Positions 18,124-25,017 of a stretch of DNA of 64,000 nucleotides are shown in pieces. Each line of letters begins with the position of its first letter. Positions within the stretch are counted from its first letter, which is position 1. The DNA lies in assembly GCA_947307015.1 (NCBI GenBank), contig CAMZHV010000003.1:1-64000 (forward strand), given 5' to 3'. The notes beneath the pieces are model-generated. The model did no database searches. It worked only from the letters and a program-made list of their open reading frames with translations, and had not been told where the DNA came from. The stretch comes from an uncultured Prevotellaceae bacterium. Lineage in GTDB: Bacteria > Bacteroidota > Bacteroidia > Bacteroidales > Bacteroidaceae. The position numbers and the translations under genes are program-made.

Positions 18124-19425
18124 TTATTCAGCGATGAGCAGGAAATAGTTCTTCTTGCCTTTCTGTACAAGCAGGTAGCGGTCGTCGATGAGGTCGGCAG
18201 TGGTCACGGGCTGATCGAAGGCAGCGAGTTTCTCCTTGTTGAGGCTCACGCCGCCGCCCTGTGCCATCTTGCGCATCTCACCCTTTGAGGGGAAGCACTG
18301 CGTTTCCACAGCTGTGAGGTCTACGGCTTTGATGCCCTCACCTTCGAGGAGGCTGCGGCTGATAGTGAAATGAGGTACGCCGCTGAAAACATCCAGCAGG
18401 GTGGCTTCGTCCAACTTCACCAAACTCTCCTTTGTGGCTTTGCCGAAGAGGATATTGGAGGCTTCGAGAGCCAGCTCGTAGTCTTCGCGACCATGTACCA
18501 GAATGGTGACTTCTTCGGCCAAGCGCTTTTGCAGCACGCGCAGACCGGGATCTTGACGATGCGTTTCGATGAGGTCGTCGATGGTTTCCTTGTCTAAGGA
18601 TGTGAAGATCTTGATGTAGCGTTCTGCTTCTTCGTCGCCGACATTCAGCCAGAACTGGTAGAACATATAGGGGCTGGTGCGCTTGCGGTCGAGCCATACA
18701 TTGCCCTTCTCCGTCTTACCGAACTTCTTGCCGTCTGCCTTGGTGATAAGTGGACAGGTCAAAGCGAATGCCTCGTTCTCTGCGCCCAGCTTGCGACGGA
18801 TGAGCTCCGTGCCTGTGGTGATATTGCCCCATTGATCGCTACCACCCATTTGCAGCTTGCAGCCCTTGGTCTCATAGAGATGCAGGAAGTCGTAGCCCTG
18901 CAGGAGCTGATAGGTGAATTCCGTGAAGGACATTCCCTCCTGGAACTCGCCATTCAGGCGGCGCTTGACGCTATCTTTAGCCATCATGTAATTGACGGTG
19001 ATGCACTTGCCGATGTCGCGGGCAAAGTTGAGGAAGGTAAAGTCCTTCATCCAATCGTAGTTGTTGACGAGTTCGGCTGCATTGGGCGCATCCGAGTCGA
19101 AATCGAGGAAACGCGAAAGCTGCTCGCGAATGCAAGCGACATTATGACGCAGGGTCTCTTCGTCCAGCAGGTTGCGCTCCTGGCTCTTGCCGCTGGGGTC
19201 GCCGATCATTCCCGTAGCACCGCCCAACAGTGCTATGGGTTTGTGGCCGCAGCGCTGCAGATGGCGCAACATCATCACGCCACAGAGGTGGCCGATATGG
19301 AGGCTGTCGGCTGTGGGGTCTATGCCCACGTAAGCCGTTACTTGTTCTTTCTGAAGGAGTTCTTCGGTGCCCGGCATCATCTGATGGATCATACCGCGCC
19401 AAGTGAGTTCTTCAACGAAATTCAT
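18124..19425 (-). CDS. tyrS: Tyrosyl-tRNA synthetase
   Basis: A 433-residue class I synthetase charging tRNA-Tyr. Seen: HIGH motif in [35 protein letters not shown] (the KMSKS equivalent) and a C-terminal S4-type RNA-binding domain ([20 protein letters not shown] ... GVSLNKEKL). [15 protein letters not shown] at 19425 is the family start. A minus-strand TAccTTTG lies at 19490-19483, inside any longer version of the frame, which supports the shorter start. GH3 follows 78 bases downstream and may share the transcript. Confidence 0.95.
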   Translation of the reverse strand: MNFVEELTWRGMIHQMMPGTEELLQKEQVTAYVGIDPTADSLHIGHLCGVMMLRHLQRCGHKPIALLGGATGMIGDPSGKSQERNLLDEETLRHNVACIREQLSRFLDFDSDAPNAAELVNNYDWMKDFTFLNFARDIGKCITVNYMMAKDSVKRRLNGEFQEGMSFTEFTYQLLQGYDFLHLYETKGCKLQMGGSDQWGNITTGTELIRRKLGAENEAFALTCPLITKADGKKFGKTEKGNVWLDRKRTSPYMFYQFWLNVGDEEAERYIKIFTSLDKETIDDLIETHRQDPGLRVLQKRLAEEVTILVHGREDYELALEASNILFGKATKESLVKLDEATLLDVFSGVPHFTISRSLLEGEGIKAVDLTAVETQCFPSKGEMRKMAQGGGVSLNKEKLAAFDQPVTTADLIDDRYLLVQKGKKNYFLLIAE

Positions 19426-19482
19426 GATTTTATTTGATGTTTTGACAATTATGCAAGTTAACGTTTTCTCATTTTGCGGGTG

Positions 19483-19490
19483 CAAAGGTA
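19483..19490 (-). promoter_or_regulatory. Predicted -7 box of tyrS
   Basis: TAccTTTG on the minus strand, 58 bases upstream of the chosen tyrS ATG. The adjacent 19500-19535 stretch is a degenerate GTGAAAAAT repeat. Confidence 0.6.
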
Positions 19491-19574
19491 AAGGTTTTAA
19501 GTGAAAAATGAAAAAGTGAAAAGTGAAAAATACATTTTTTCAAAATAAAATAGCGTTTTTCCACTCAAATAATG

Positions 19575-19582
19575 TACCTTTG
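19575..19582 (+). promoter_or_regulatory. Predicted -7 box of the DUF6250-msrA-esterase operon
   Basis: TAccTTTG 28 bases before the ATG at 19610. Its position argues against a start at the earlier ATG (19523), which would lie upstream of the promoter. Confidence 0.6.
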
Positions 19583-19609
19583 CCCTGCAAATCAAAGCAA
19601 CATACGCTT

Positions 19610-20377
19610 ATGAATCCCTCCCCAAGACCCATTCGTGCCTTTCGGCTTTCCCAAAGGAGTAATAGCGTTCGTGCCTTCTGGTTTTCCCGAAAGGGATTGT
19701 TTCATTTGCCGTTCTTCATCCTTTCTTTCTTCACACTTCACGCCTTTGCCCAATCCACTCATTGGCGCATCGAAGCGGAGTCGCCGAAGACTCGCGTGCT
19801 TTGGCGGGGCGATACCCTCGACATCACCTCCCCGCAAGGTCTTTCGCTCTGGTGGGACGAGCCCATGCAGGCGCCCTGTACCATCACCTATCAGGCCTGC
19901 GTTGTCATGGAGGGTGGCCCGTGCGACCGCCTCTCCGATCTCAACTGCTTCTGGATGGCAACTTCTCCCCTCTCCCACAGGGGAGAGGCCTCACCTTTCT
20001 CAGGTATGGCCGAGCGCGGTGGCCGCTTCGTCGAGAGCTATCGTCTGCAATGCTATTACCTCGGCTACGGCGGCAACCACAATACCACCACGCGCTTCCG
20101 CCGCTACGGCGGCGACACACTCGCCATCACCGATCCGACGCGCCGACCTGCCATCCTCAAGGAATACACCGACGCGGCACATCTCCTTCGCCCTAACCAC
20201 TGGTACACCGTCCGCATCGAAGTCACCTCCGACGGACGCACCCGTTACTTCATCGACGATGAATGTCTCGTCGACTACCTCGATACCTCTCCCCTACTCC
20301 ACGGCTGGTTTGCTTTCCGCACCACCTGGAGCCATATCCGCCTCACGGCTTTCAACGTATTACATAAACACACATAA
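19610..20377 (+). CDS. DUF6250 domain protein, secreted
   Basis: A 255-residue protein. Residues ~60-255 carry a concanavalin-like fold of the DUF6250 type (CTITYQACVVMEGGPCDRLSDLNCFWMA is split by an insertion; RYGGDTLAITDPTRRP; HWYTVRIEVTSDGRTRYFID; GWFAFRTTWSHI). Such proteins are secreted carbohydrate-active or carbohydrate-binding proteins in Bacteroidota. The signal peptide core (LFHLPFFILSFFTLHAFAQ) begins only at residue ~31, because residues 8-30 are encoded by two tandem copies of another palindromic repeat (RAFRLSQRSNSVRAFWFSRKG). Residues ~118-129 (TSPLSHRGEASP) come from the GC-rich repeat family. msrA follows after 4 bases. Confidence 0.7.
   Translation: MNPSPRPIRAFRLSQRSNSVRAFWFSRKGLFHLPFFILSFFTLHAFAQSTHWRIEAESPKTRVLWRGDTLDITSPQGLSLWWDEPMQAPCTITYQACVVMEGGPCDRLSDLNCFWMATSPLSHRGEASPFSGMAERGGRFVESYRLQCYYLGYGGNHNTTTRFRRYGGDTLAITDPTRRPAILKEYTDAAHLLRPNHWYTVRIEVTSDGRTRYFIDDECLVDYLDTSPLLHGWFAFRTTWSHIRLTAFNVLHKHT
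19631..19699. repeat. Tandem palindromic repeat, second family, in the signal-peptide region
   Basis: Two direct copies, 19631-19666 and 19667-19699, each with TTCGTGCCTT and a small palindrome of the CCTTTCGG...CCAAAGG or TTTTCCCGAAAGG type. They are read in frame ahead of the hydrophobic signal sequence. Confidence 0.7.
19962..19995. repeat. GC-rich palindromic repeat inside the DUF6250 gene
   Basis: The core CCCCTCTCCC-ACA-GGGGAGAGG is read in frame as TSPLSHRGEASP within the domain. No inverted partner is seen nearby. Confidence 0.75.
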
Positions 20378-20381
20378 AATC

Positions 20382-20900
20382 ATGAAAGAGATTTATTTTG
20401 CTGGCGGGTGCTTTTGGGGCACCGAGCATTTCTTCAAACAGATCCACGGCGTTACGGACACCGAAGTAGGCTTTGCCAACGGCCACACCGAGCTTCCTAC
20501 ATATAAAGAGGTATATACTGACACGACGGGGTATGCCGAGACTGTCCGAGTAACCTATGACGAGCATATAGCCGACCTCGAGTTCCTGCTCAATATGTTT
20601 TTCAAGGCCATCGACCCCACCAGCCTCAACCGGCAGGGGCACGATGAAGGTACACGCTACCGCACAGGCGTTTACTACACCGCTGAGGCCGATCTCCCCG
20701 TTATCCGCAAAGTATTCGCTGAGCAGCAGGCACTACTCCCCCACCCTATCGTTGTCGAAGTGGAGCCCCTGCGCAACTTCTATCCTGCCGAGGATTATCA
20801 TCAGGATTACCTCGACAAGAACCCCGACGGTTACTGCCACCTTCCTTTAGAACTCTTCGCCTTCGCATGCCAGATGAGAATGTTAAACTCAAAAAGCTAA
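20382..20900 (+). CDS. msrA: Peptide-methionine (S)-S-oxide reductase MsrA
   Basis: A 172-residue cytosolic repair enzyme reducing methionine-S-sulfoxide with thioredoxin. The catalytic Cys10 lies in the hallmark AGGCFWGTE (7-15). EVGFANGHTELPTYKEVYTDTTGYAETV, DPTSLNRQGHDEGTRYRTGVYY and EDYHQDYLDKNPDGYCHL follow in family order. No fused MsrB domain is present. It lies 4 bases after the DUF6250 gene and 5 bases before the esterase gene. The start at 20382 is fixed by the conserved N-terminus MKEIYFAGGCFWG. Confidence 0.96.
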   Translation: MKEIYFAGGCFWGTEHFFKQIHGVTDTEVGFANGHTELPTYKEVYTDTTGYAETVRVTYDEHIADLEFLLNMFFKAIDPTSLNRQGHDEGTRYRTGVYYTAEADLPVIRKVFAEQQALLPHPIVVEVEPLRNFYPAEDYHQDYLDKNPDGYCHLPLELFAFACQMRMLNSKS

Positions 20901-20905
20901 AGAAT

Positions 20906-22714
20906 ATGAAAAACTGTTTTCCTTTCCAACACATGATGAGCACTCGATCTTTGCTCGCTACCACACCCCACAGAAGTCGTATCCTTCTTCTGCTCACCGC
21001 CCTGATATGCTGCGTGTTTTCAGCACAGGCTTGGGAACGCCAAACCATCTGGCCCAAAGGCAAGATGCCAGATGCACAACCGCATCAGATTGCCGCCATG
21101 ACGGATGAGGCGGGCAGCAAAGATTTCAAGGCCGACAAGCACCGCGTCGCTTACCTCGAATGGTTTGACGCGCCCACGGTCACTCTTCCCGAGGGCAAAC
21201 GTGCGCTGGGCTGCATGGTGCTCATTTCTGGCGGTAGCTACCAGAACTGCTGCGACGTTGGCCTCATCAAGATGTGGCGCGAGACTTTCACCAAGCTTGG
21301 CTTCCAATGCGTAAACTTTGTTTATCGCACTCCCCGTCCCGAGGGACTGCCCATCTATCAGACCGCTTGGGAAGATGCGCAGCGTGCCGTGCGCATCGTG
21401 CGTAGCCAGGCCTCGAAGCGTGGCTTCGACCCCGAACGCATTGGTGTCGTTTCCATGTCTGCAGGCTCCCATCTCGCCTTGCTCATGGCTACCAGTTCCC
21501 TGACGCCAGCCTACGCCCCAGTAGATAAGCTCGACACCGTGCCTTGTCATATCAATTGGGCCATTGTGAACGCTCCCGCCTATGTGACCACCGACGGCGA
21601 GACGGGCACGCCCGCCATGCGTCAGGGCTACGGCATAGATGTCACCATCTCCGATGTCTTCAAGTTCGACGAGAAGACCTGCCCCATCAGCCTCCACCAC
21701 GGCGGCACAGACCCCTATACGCCCAATGGTTCCACCCTCGTCTACCGCGAACTGCGCCGTCGTAAGATACCGGCTGAGCTGCACCTCTATCCCAACAAAG
21801 GTCATGGCGCTTTCGGGCTCGAACGCGGCATTGAGTTCATGACCCAGATGGGGTTCATGGGCGAGTTGGCGCCTGAGGAAGACATCATGAAACGCTTCAC
21901 CAGCGACGAGGCACGCCGCGAAAAAACTACCGAAGACGTGTGGCCCGAAGGTCGTATGCCAGATGCGCAGGATGACCAGTGCAAACCCTACATCGAATGG
22001 CATTTCCCCAAGGAGTTGAAGACGAAGGCCATTCAGATCATCTATTCGGGCGGCGCCTACAACGGCAACGGCCCCGATGGCTTTGAGGTGACACCGGCGC
22101 GGCGCTACCTGAACGAGCGCGGCATGACAGTTGTCACCATGAAGTACCGCACGCCGCGACCCAAAGGACTGGCTAAGCACACCACAGCATGGCAGGATCT
22201 CCAGCGCGCCATACGCATCGTGCGCAGCAAGGCGGCAGCTCTGGGCCTCGACCCCAACCAGATAGGTATTATGGGCAGTTCGGCTGGCGGGCATCTCACC
22301 CTCATGGGCGTTACCTCGTCGCTTCACCAGTCCTACCTGCCCATAGACGATATCGACAAGCAGCCCTGCAATGTGCAGTGGGGCATTGGCATCTATCCCG
22401 CTTATGCGCTGACCGACGGCGCCAGCGACCCCAACACGCATAGCGGCACACCCGATGATGCCGTCCTCGTCCCCGACTTCAGCTTCGACCTCAAGACGGC
22501 TCCTATGCTCTTCATCCACGGCGACGCCGATGTCTATGCCTCCATGGGCTCCGTCAAGACGTGGGAGAAGATGCGGAGCATGGGCATACAGAGCGAGCTA
22601 CACACACTCGCAACGCGCAACCACTGCTTCCAGCGCACCGCTGCGCCTGGCACAGGCAGCTACACATGGCTCGATCGCATCGGCGACTTCCTCACCTACA
22701 TGAAAGTTTTCTAA
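20906..22714 (+). CDS. Tandem double alpha/beta-hydrolase (esterase), secreted
   Basis: A 602-residue protein. After a signal peptide (RILLLLTALICCVFSAQA) it has two similar hydrolase domains, ~45-330 and ~335-602. The first has GVVSMSAGSHLALL and a C-terminal GHGAFG; the second has GIMGSSAGGHLTLMG, HGDADVY and NHCF. Both share WP-(K/E)-G-(K/R)-MPDAQ openings and R-TPRP-(E/K)-GL ... AW-(E/Q)-D-(A/L)-QRA-(V/I)-RIVRS blocks, so the gene arose by internal duplication. The second nucleophile elbow (GSSAGG) is canonical; in the first, the leading Gly is Ser. The domains resemble acetyl-xylan or feruloyl esterases of Bacteroidota. Later Met codons at 20933/20936 are possible starts. Confidence 0.82.
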   Translation: MKNCFPFQHMMSTRSLLATTPHRSRILLLLTALICCVFSAQAWERQTIWPKGKMPDAQPHQIAAMTDEAGSKDFKADKHRVAYLEWFDAPTVTLPEGKRALGCMVLISGGSYQNCCDVGLIKMWRETFTKLGFQCVNFVYRTPRPEGLPIYQTAWEDAQRAVRIVRSQASKRGFDPERIGVVSMSAGSHLALLMATSSLTPAYAPVDKLDTVPCHINWAIVNAPAYVTTDGETGTPAMRQGYGIDVTISDVFKFDEKTCPISLHHGGTDPYTPNGSTLVYRELRRRKIPAELHLYPNKGHGAFGLERGIEFMTQMGFMGELAPEEDIMKRFTSDEARREKTTEDVWPEGRMPDAQDDQCKPYIEWHFPKELKTKAIQIIYSGGAYNGNGPDGFEVTPARRYLNERGMTVVTMKYRTPRPKGLAKHTTAWQDLQRAIRIVRSKAAALGLDPNQIGIMGSSAGGHLTLMGVTSSLHQSYLPIDDIDKQPCNVQWGIGIYPAYALTDGASDPNTHSGTPDDAVLVPDFSFDLKTAPMLFIHGDADVYASMGSVKTWEKMRSMGIQSELHTLATRNHCFQRTAAPGTGSYTWLDRIGDFLTYMKVF

Positions 22715-23493
22715 TGCCCATCATGAATGCACGAGAAATCATCAGCTATATGGAGTCGCTGCGCGATGATAAGCAGCGGCAGGTGCTCATGCGCTTCTTC
22801 AAAACCGCTCCAGGTGAATATGGTTATGGCGATGAGTTCCTGGGATTGAAGGTACCGCAGACGCGTGAGGTGGTCAAGGCCGCTGGACACGACTTTCCTT
22901 TGGAAGAAGTGCCCCAACTGCTTCTCTCCCGTTGGCACGAAGTGCGGCTCTGCGGTCTCTTGATTCTCGTGGCGAAGTTCGAGAAGCTGGCAACCAAGCG
23001 CTTGGAGCACGATGCCAAGGCAATAGCTAAACGCGATGCCATCGTGACCATGTACTTGCAATACGCTGAACAAGCTAACAACTGGGATCTGGTGGATCTA
23101 TCCGTACACAAGATCATAGGCCATTGGCTCCTCTTGCCGTCAAACTTAGGCGATAGGGACTATAAGATACTGGTGCTGGATCAGCTTGCTGCCAGCACCT
23201 GCCTCTGGAAGCAGCGCATGAGCATCGTTTGTACGTGGAAGACATCGCAGCAGGGCGACCCGTTCTGGTGCCTCCGCTATGCCGAAATACACCTCCACCA
23301 CCACCACGACTTGATGCACAAAGCCGTAGGATGGATGCTTCGCGAGATGGGTAAGCGCGTCTCCATGGACCTCCTCCGCGACTTCCTCCACCACCACGCC
23401 CACGAGATGCCGCGCACGATGCTACGTTATGCTATCGAAAAGATGCCCGAAGCAGAGCGCAAGGAGTGGATGGCTCCTCATGCCTTGACCTGA
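22714..23493 (+). CDS. DNA alkylation repair protein (AlkD-like HEAT repeats)
   Basis: A 259-residue all-helical protein matching the AlkD/DNA alkylation repair family, which removes alkylated bases (3-methyladenine, 7-methylguanine) by a HEAT-like fold gripping the backbone. Seen: GEYGYGDEFLGLKVPQTREV near residues 35-55, LLLSRWHEVRLCGLLIL, NNWDLVDLSVHKIIG, and late RYAIEKMPEAERKEW. The N-terminal ATG overlaps the esterase stop by one base (TAATG). A second ATG three codons later is equally possible. Final gene of the msrA operon. Confidence 0.88.
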   Translation: MPIMNAREIISYMESLRDDKQRQVLMRFFKTAPGEYGYGDEFLGLKVPQTREVVKAAGHDFPLEEVPQLLLSRWHEVRLCGLLILVAKFEKLATKRLEHDAKAIAKRDAIVTMYLQYAEQANNWDLVDLSVHKIIGHWLLLPSNLGDRDYKILVLDQLAASTCLWKQRMSIVCTWKTSQQGDPFWCLRYAEIHLHHHHDLMHKAVGWMLREMGKRVSMDLLRDFLHHHAHEMPRTMLRYAIEKMPEAERKEWMAPHALT

Positions 23494-23559
23494 GCAACCC
23501 CTCCCGCTTCTTCTCTGCCCGTCGTCTCGGCATAAATAGTGGCCGTATGTTCACGGGCA

Positions 23560-24693
23560 TCAAGCAAAAGGCAAAGATTTGACGTTTATTTGAATATTGC
23601 GTCGGGCTATGGCTGGTTCCATAGCTTCGGAAAGTGGCAAATTGGGCGGGTTTATACTATGAACAGAGGCGAAGCCAGCACGGAGAAGGGCGTTAAGGAG
23701 CCTCTCCCCCGACCCCTCCCCCGTGAGGGAGGGGAGATTGGCGATGGAGCCAGCGAGCAGATGACAGGGGATGCTTTGTGCTTGGGCGTGACGCAGGATA
23801 ACGCTGGGTAGCTTTCCCATAAGTGTCTGACTATCGGCACGTCCTTCGCCTGTGATGATGCAATCGGCATCGCGGATCAGCTCATCGAAATGCACCGCTT
23901 CCAAGAGCAGCTCAGCCCCCGACCGTCGTTCAGCACCGAAGAACTGCATAAAGGCATAGCCCAGACCACCGGCTGCACCGGCGCCCGCCTCACCACTTCT
24001 GTCAAATCCCATCACCCGTGCATTCTCATCGGCGAAAGCTTTAGCCCGCCTGTCCAACTCTTCCACCATCTCCACCGTCGCCCCTTTCTGTGGCCCGAAG
24101 ACAGCAGCAGCACCATGAGGACCATAAAGCGGATTTGACACGTCAGTAGCGATAAGGAATGAGGTCTCGTCGCCGCGCGCGGCGGCGAGACTCATTCCGA
24201 TACCTGCATCGCTCACCGCACTTCCACCAAGCCCAACAATAAACCTCTTGCAACCTCGATTCATAGCATCTGCTATCAACTCCCCTACCCCACGGCTTGA
24301 AGCCACCAGCGGATTCCGCTCCTCAGGCTTCAACAAATGTAATCCGCAAGCCTCCGCTACCTCGATAATAGCCAAATCGCCCGCCTTTAGGTAGCGAGCC
24401 TGCACAGGGCGCAACAAAGGATCGTGGACAGTAGTTGTGATGTAGGCCCCCCCTTCAGCCCCCGAGTGGGCTACAATACCCTCGAAAACAGATGGCAATA
24501 GTATAGAAGCCCCCTCGGGGGCCGTAAGGGGGGCCATCCATGCTTCCAGCCACCCTTCGCCGCCATCGCTGACAGGCAAACACACCACCTCCGCCTCCGG
24601 CCATCGTTCCTTGATTCCCGCGACAGCTGCCGCCCCAGCCTCAGCCGAGCTTAGGCAACCCTTGAACGAATCTATGGCAACGACGACTTTCAT
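23560..24693 (-). CDS. Glycerate kinase (GlxK/GarK type) with repeat-encoded insertions
   Basis: A 377-residue enzyme phosphorylating D-glycerate to 2- or 3-phosphoglycerate. Visible: MKVVVAIDSFKGCLSSAEA at the N-terminus, LPVSDGGEG (~40-48), GDLAIIEVAEACGL, GLGGSAVSDAGIGM, ATDVSNPLYGPHGAAAVFGPQKGA and CIITGEGRADSQTLMGK. Between GGEG and VHDPLLRP the protein carries a ~30-residue stretch (53-84) encoded by an inverted repeat pair; near 317-332 a further repeat gives NLPSLTGEGSGERLL. Both lie where family members are usually shorter. It is convergent with the AlkD gene and preceded after 10 bases by a 46-codon ORF. Confidence 0.9.
   Translation of the reverse strand: MKVVVAIDSFKGCLSSAEAGAAAVAGIKERWPEAEVVCLPVSDGGEGWLEAWMAPLTAPEGASILLPSVFEGIVAHSGAEGGAYITTTVHDPLLRPVQARYLKAGDLAIIEVAEACGLHLLKPEERNPLVASSRGVGELIADAMNRGCKRFIVGLGGSAVSDAGIGMSLAAARGDETSFLIATDVSNPLYGPHGAAAVFGPQKGATVEMVEELDRRAKAFADENARVMGFDRSGEAGAGAAGGLGYAFMQFFGAERRSGAELLLEAVHFDELIRDADCIITGEGRADSQTLMGKLPSVILRHAQAQSIPCHLLAGSIANLPSLTGEGSGERLLNALLRAGFASVHSINPPNLPLSEAMEPAIARRNIQINVKSLPFA
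23698..23741. repeat. GC-rich palindromic repeat inside the glycerate kinase gene (3' part)
   Basis: The core CCCTCCCCCGTGAGGGAGGGG is read in frame as PSLTGEGSGE. It is a single copy without an obvious inverted partner within 300 bases. Confidence 0.8.
24443..24538. repeat. Inverted pair of palindromic repeats inside the glycerate kinase gene
   Basis: Copies at 24443-24472 and 24508-24538 share GGCCCCCCTT and CCCCCGAG blocks in inverted orientation. Both are in frame and encode most of residues 53-84. Confidence 0.8.
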
Positions 24694-24703
24694 CCAAATT
24701 GGT

Positions 24704-24844
24704 TTACATGCTTTTCGCTAACTCCAAATTGTGCTTCATGTAGTTGGCAGCGTCTTCGGAGCTCATGGGCGACAGCTTTGATTCGGCTATTTTCCGCAGC
24801 TTGCGTTCCGTCGACTCCTTGTGGAATGGGTTGAGATAAGTCAT
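24704..24844 (-). CDS. Small hypothetical protein (46 residues)
   Basis: The minus strand encodes a 46-residue frame starting MTYLNPFHKESTERKLRKIA and ending LELAKSM. It is amphipathic and probably helical, with mixed charges and no low complexity. Its TAA stop lies 10 bases before the glycerate kinase ATG, suggesting co-transcription. The ATG sits in an ATGATGAATCATG context with several possible starts. I do not recognise the family. A degenerate promoter (TTAcTTTG) lies near 24888. The stretch 24845-25017 holds no other gene. Confidence 0.5.
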   Translation of the reverse strand: MTYLNPFHKESTERKLRKIAESKLSPMSSEDAANYMKHNLELAKSM

Positions 24845-25017
24845 GATTCATCATTCATCATTGATTTCTTGTTTCTGCCTGCAAAGTAAGTATATTTTAG
24901 TTACATAGCCAAAGAAACGAGGTATGTTAGTGGCTCCTTAAGAATCTTTAACGGGAGATGGCGTAATAATGTGGTGATTGGAGCGTTAAATGAGAAAACG
25001 GAATAAGTTCAATCAAC

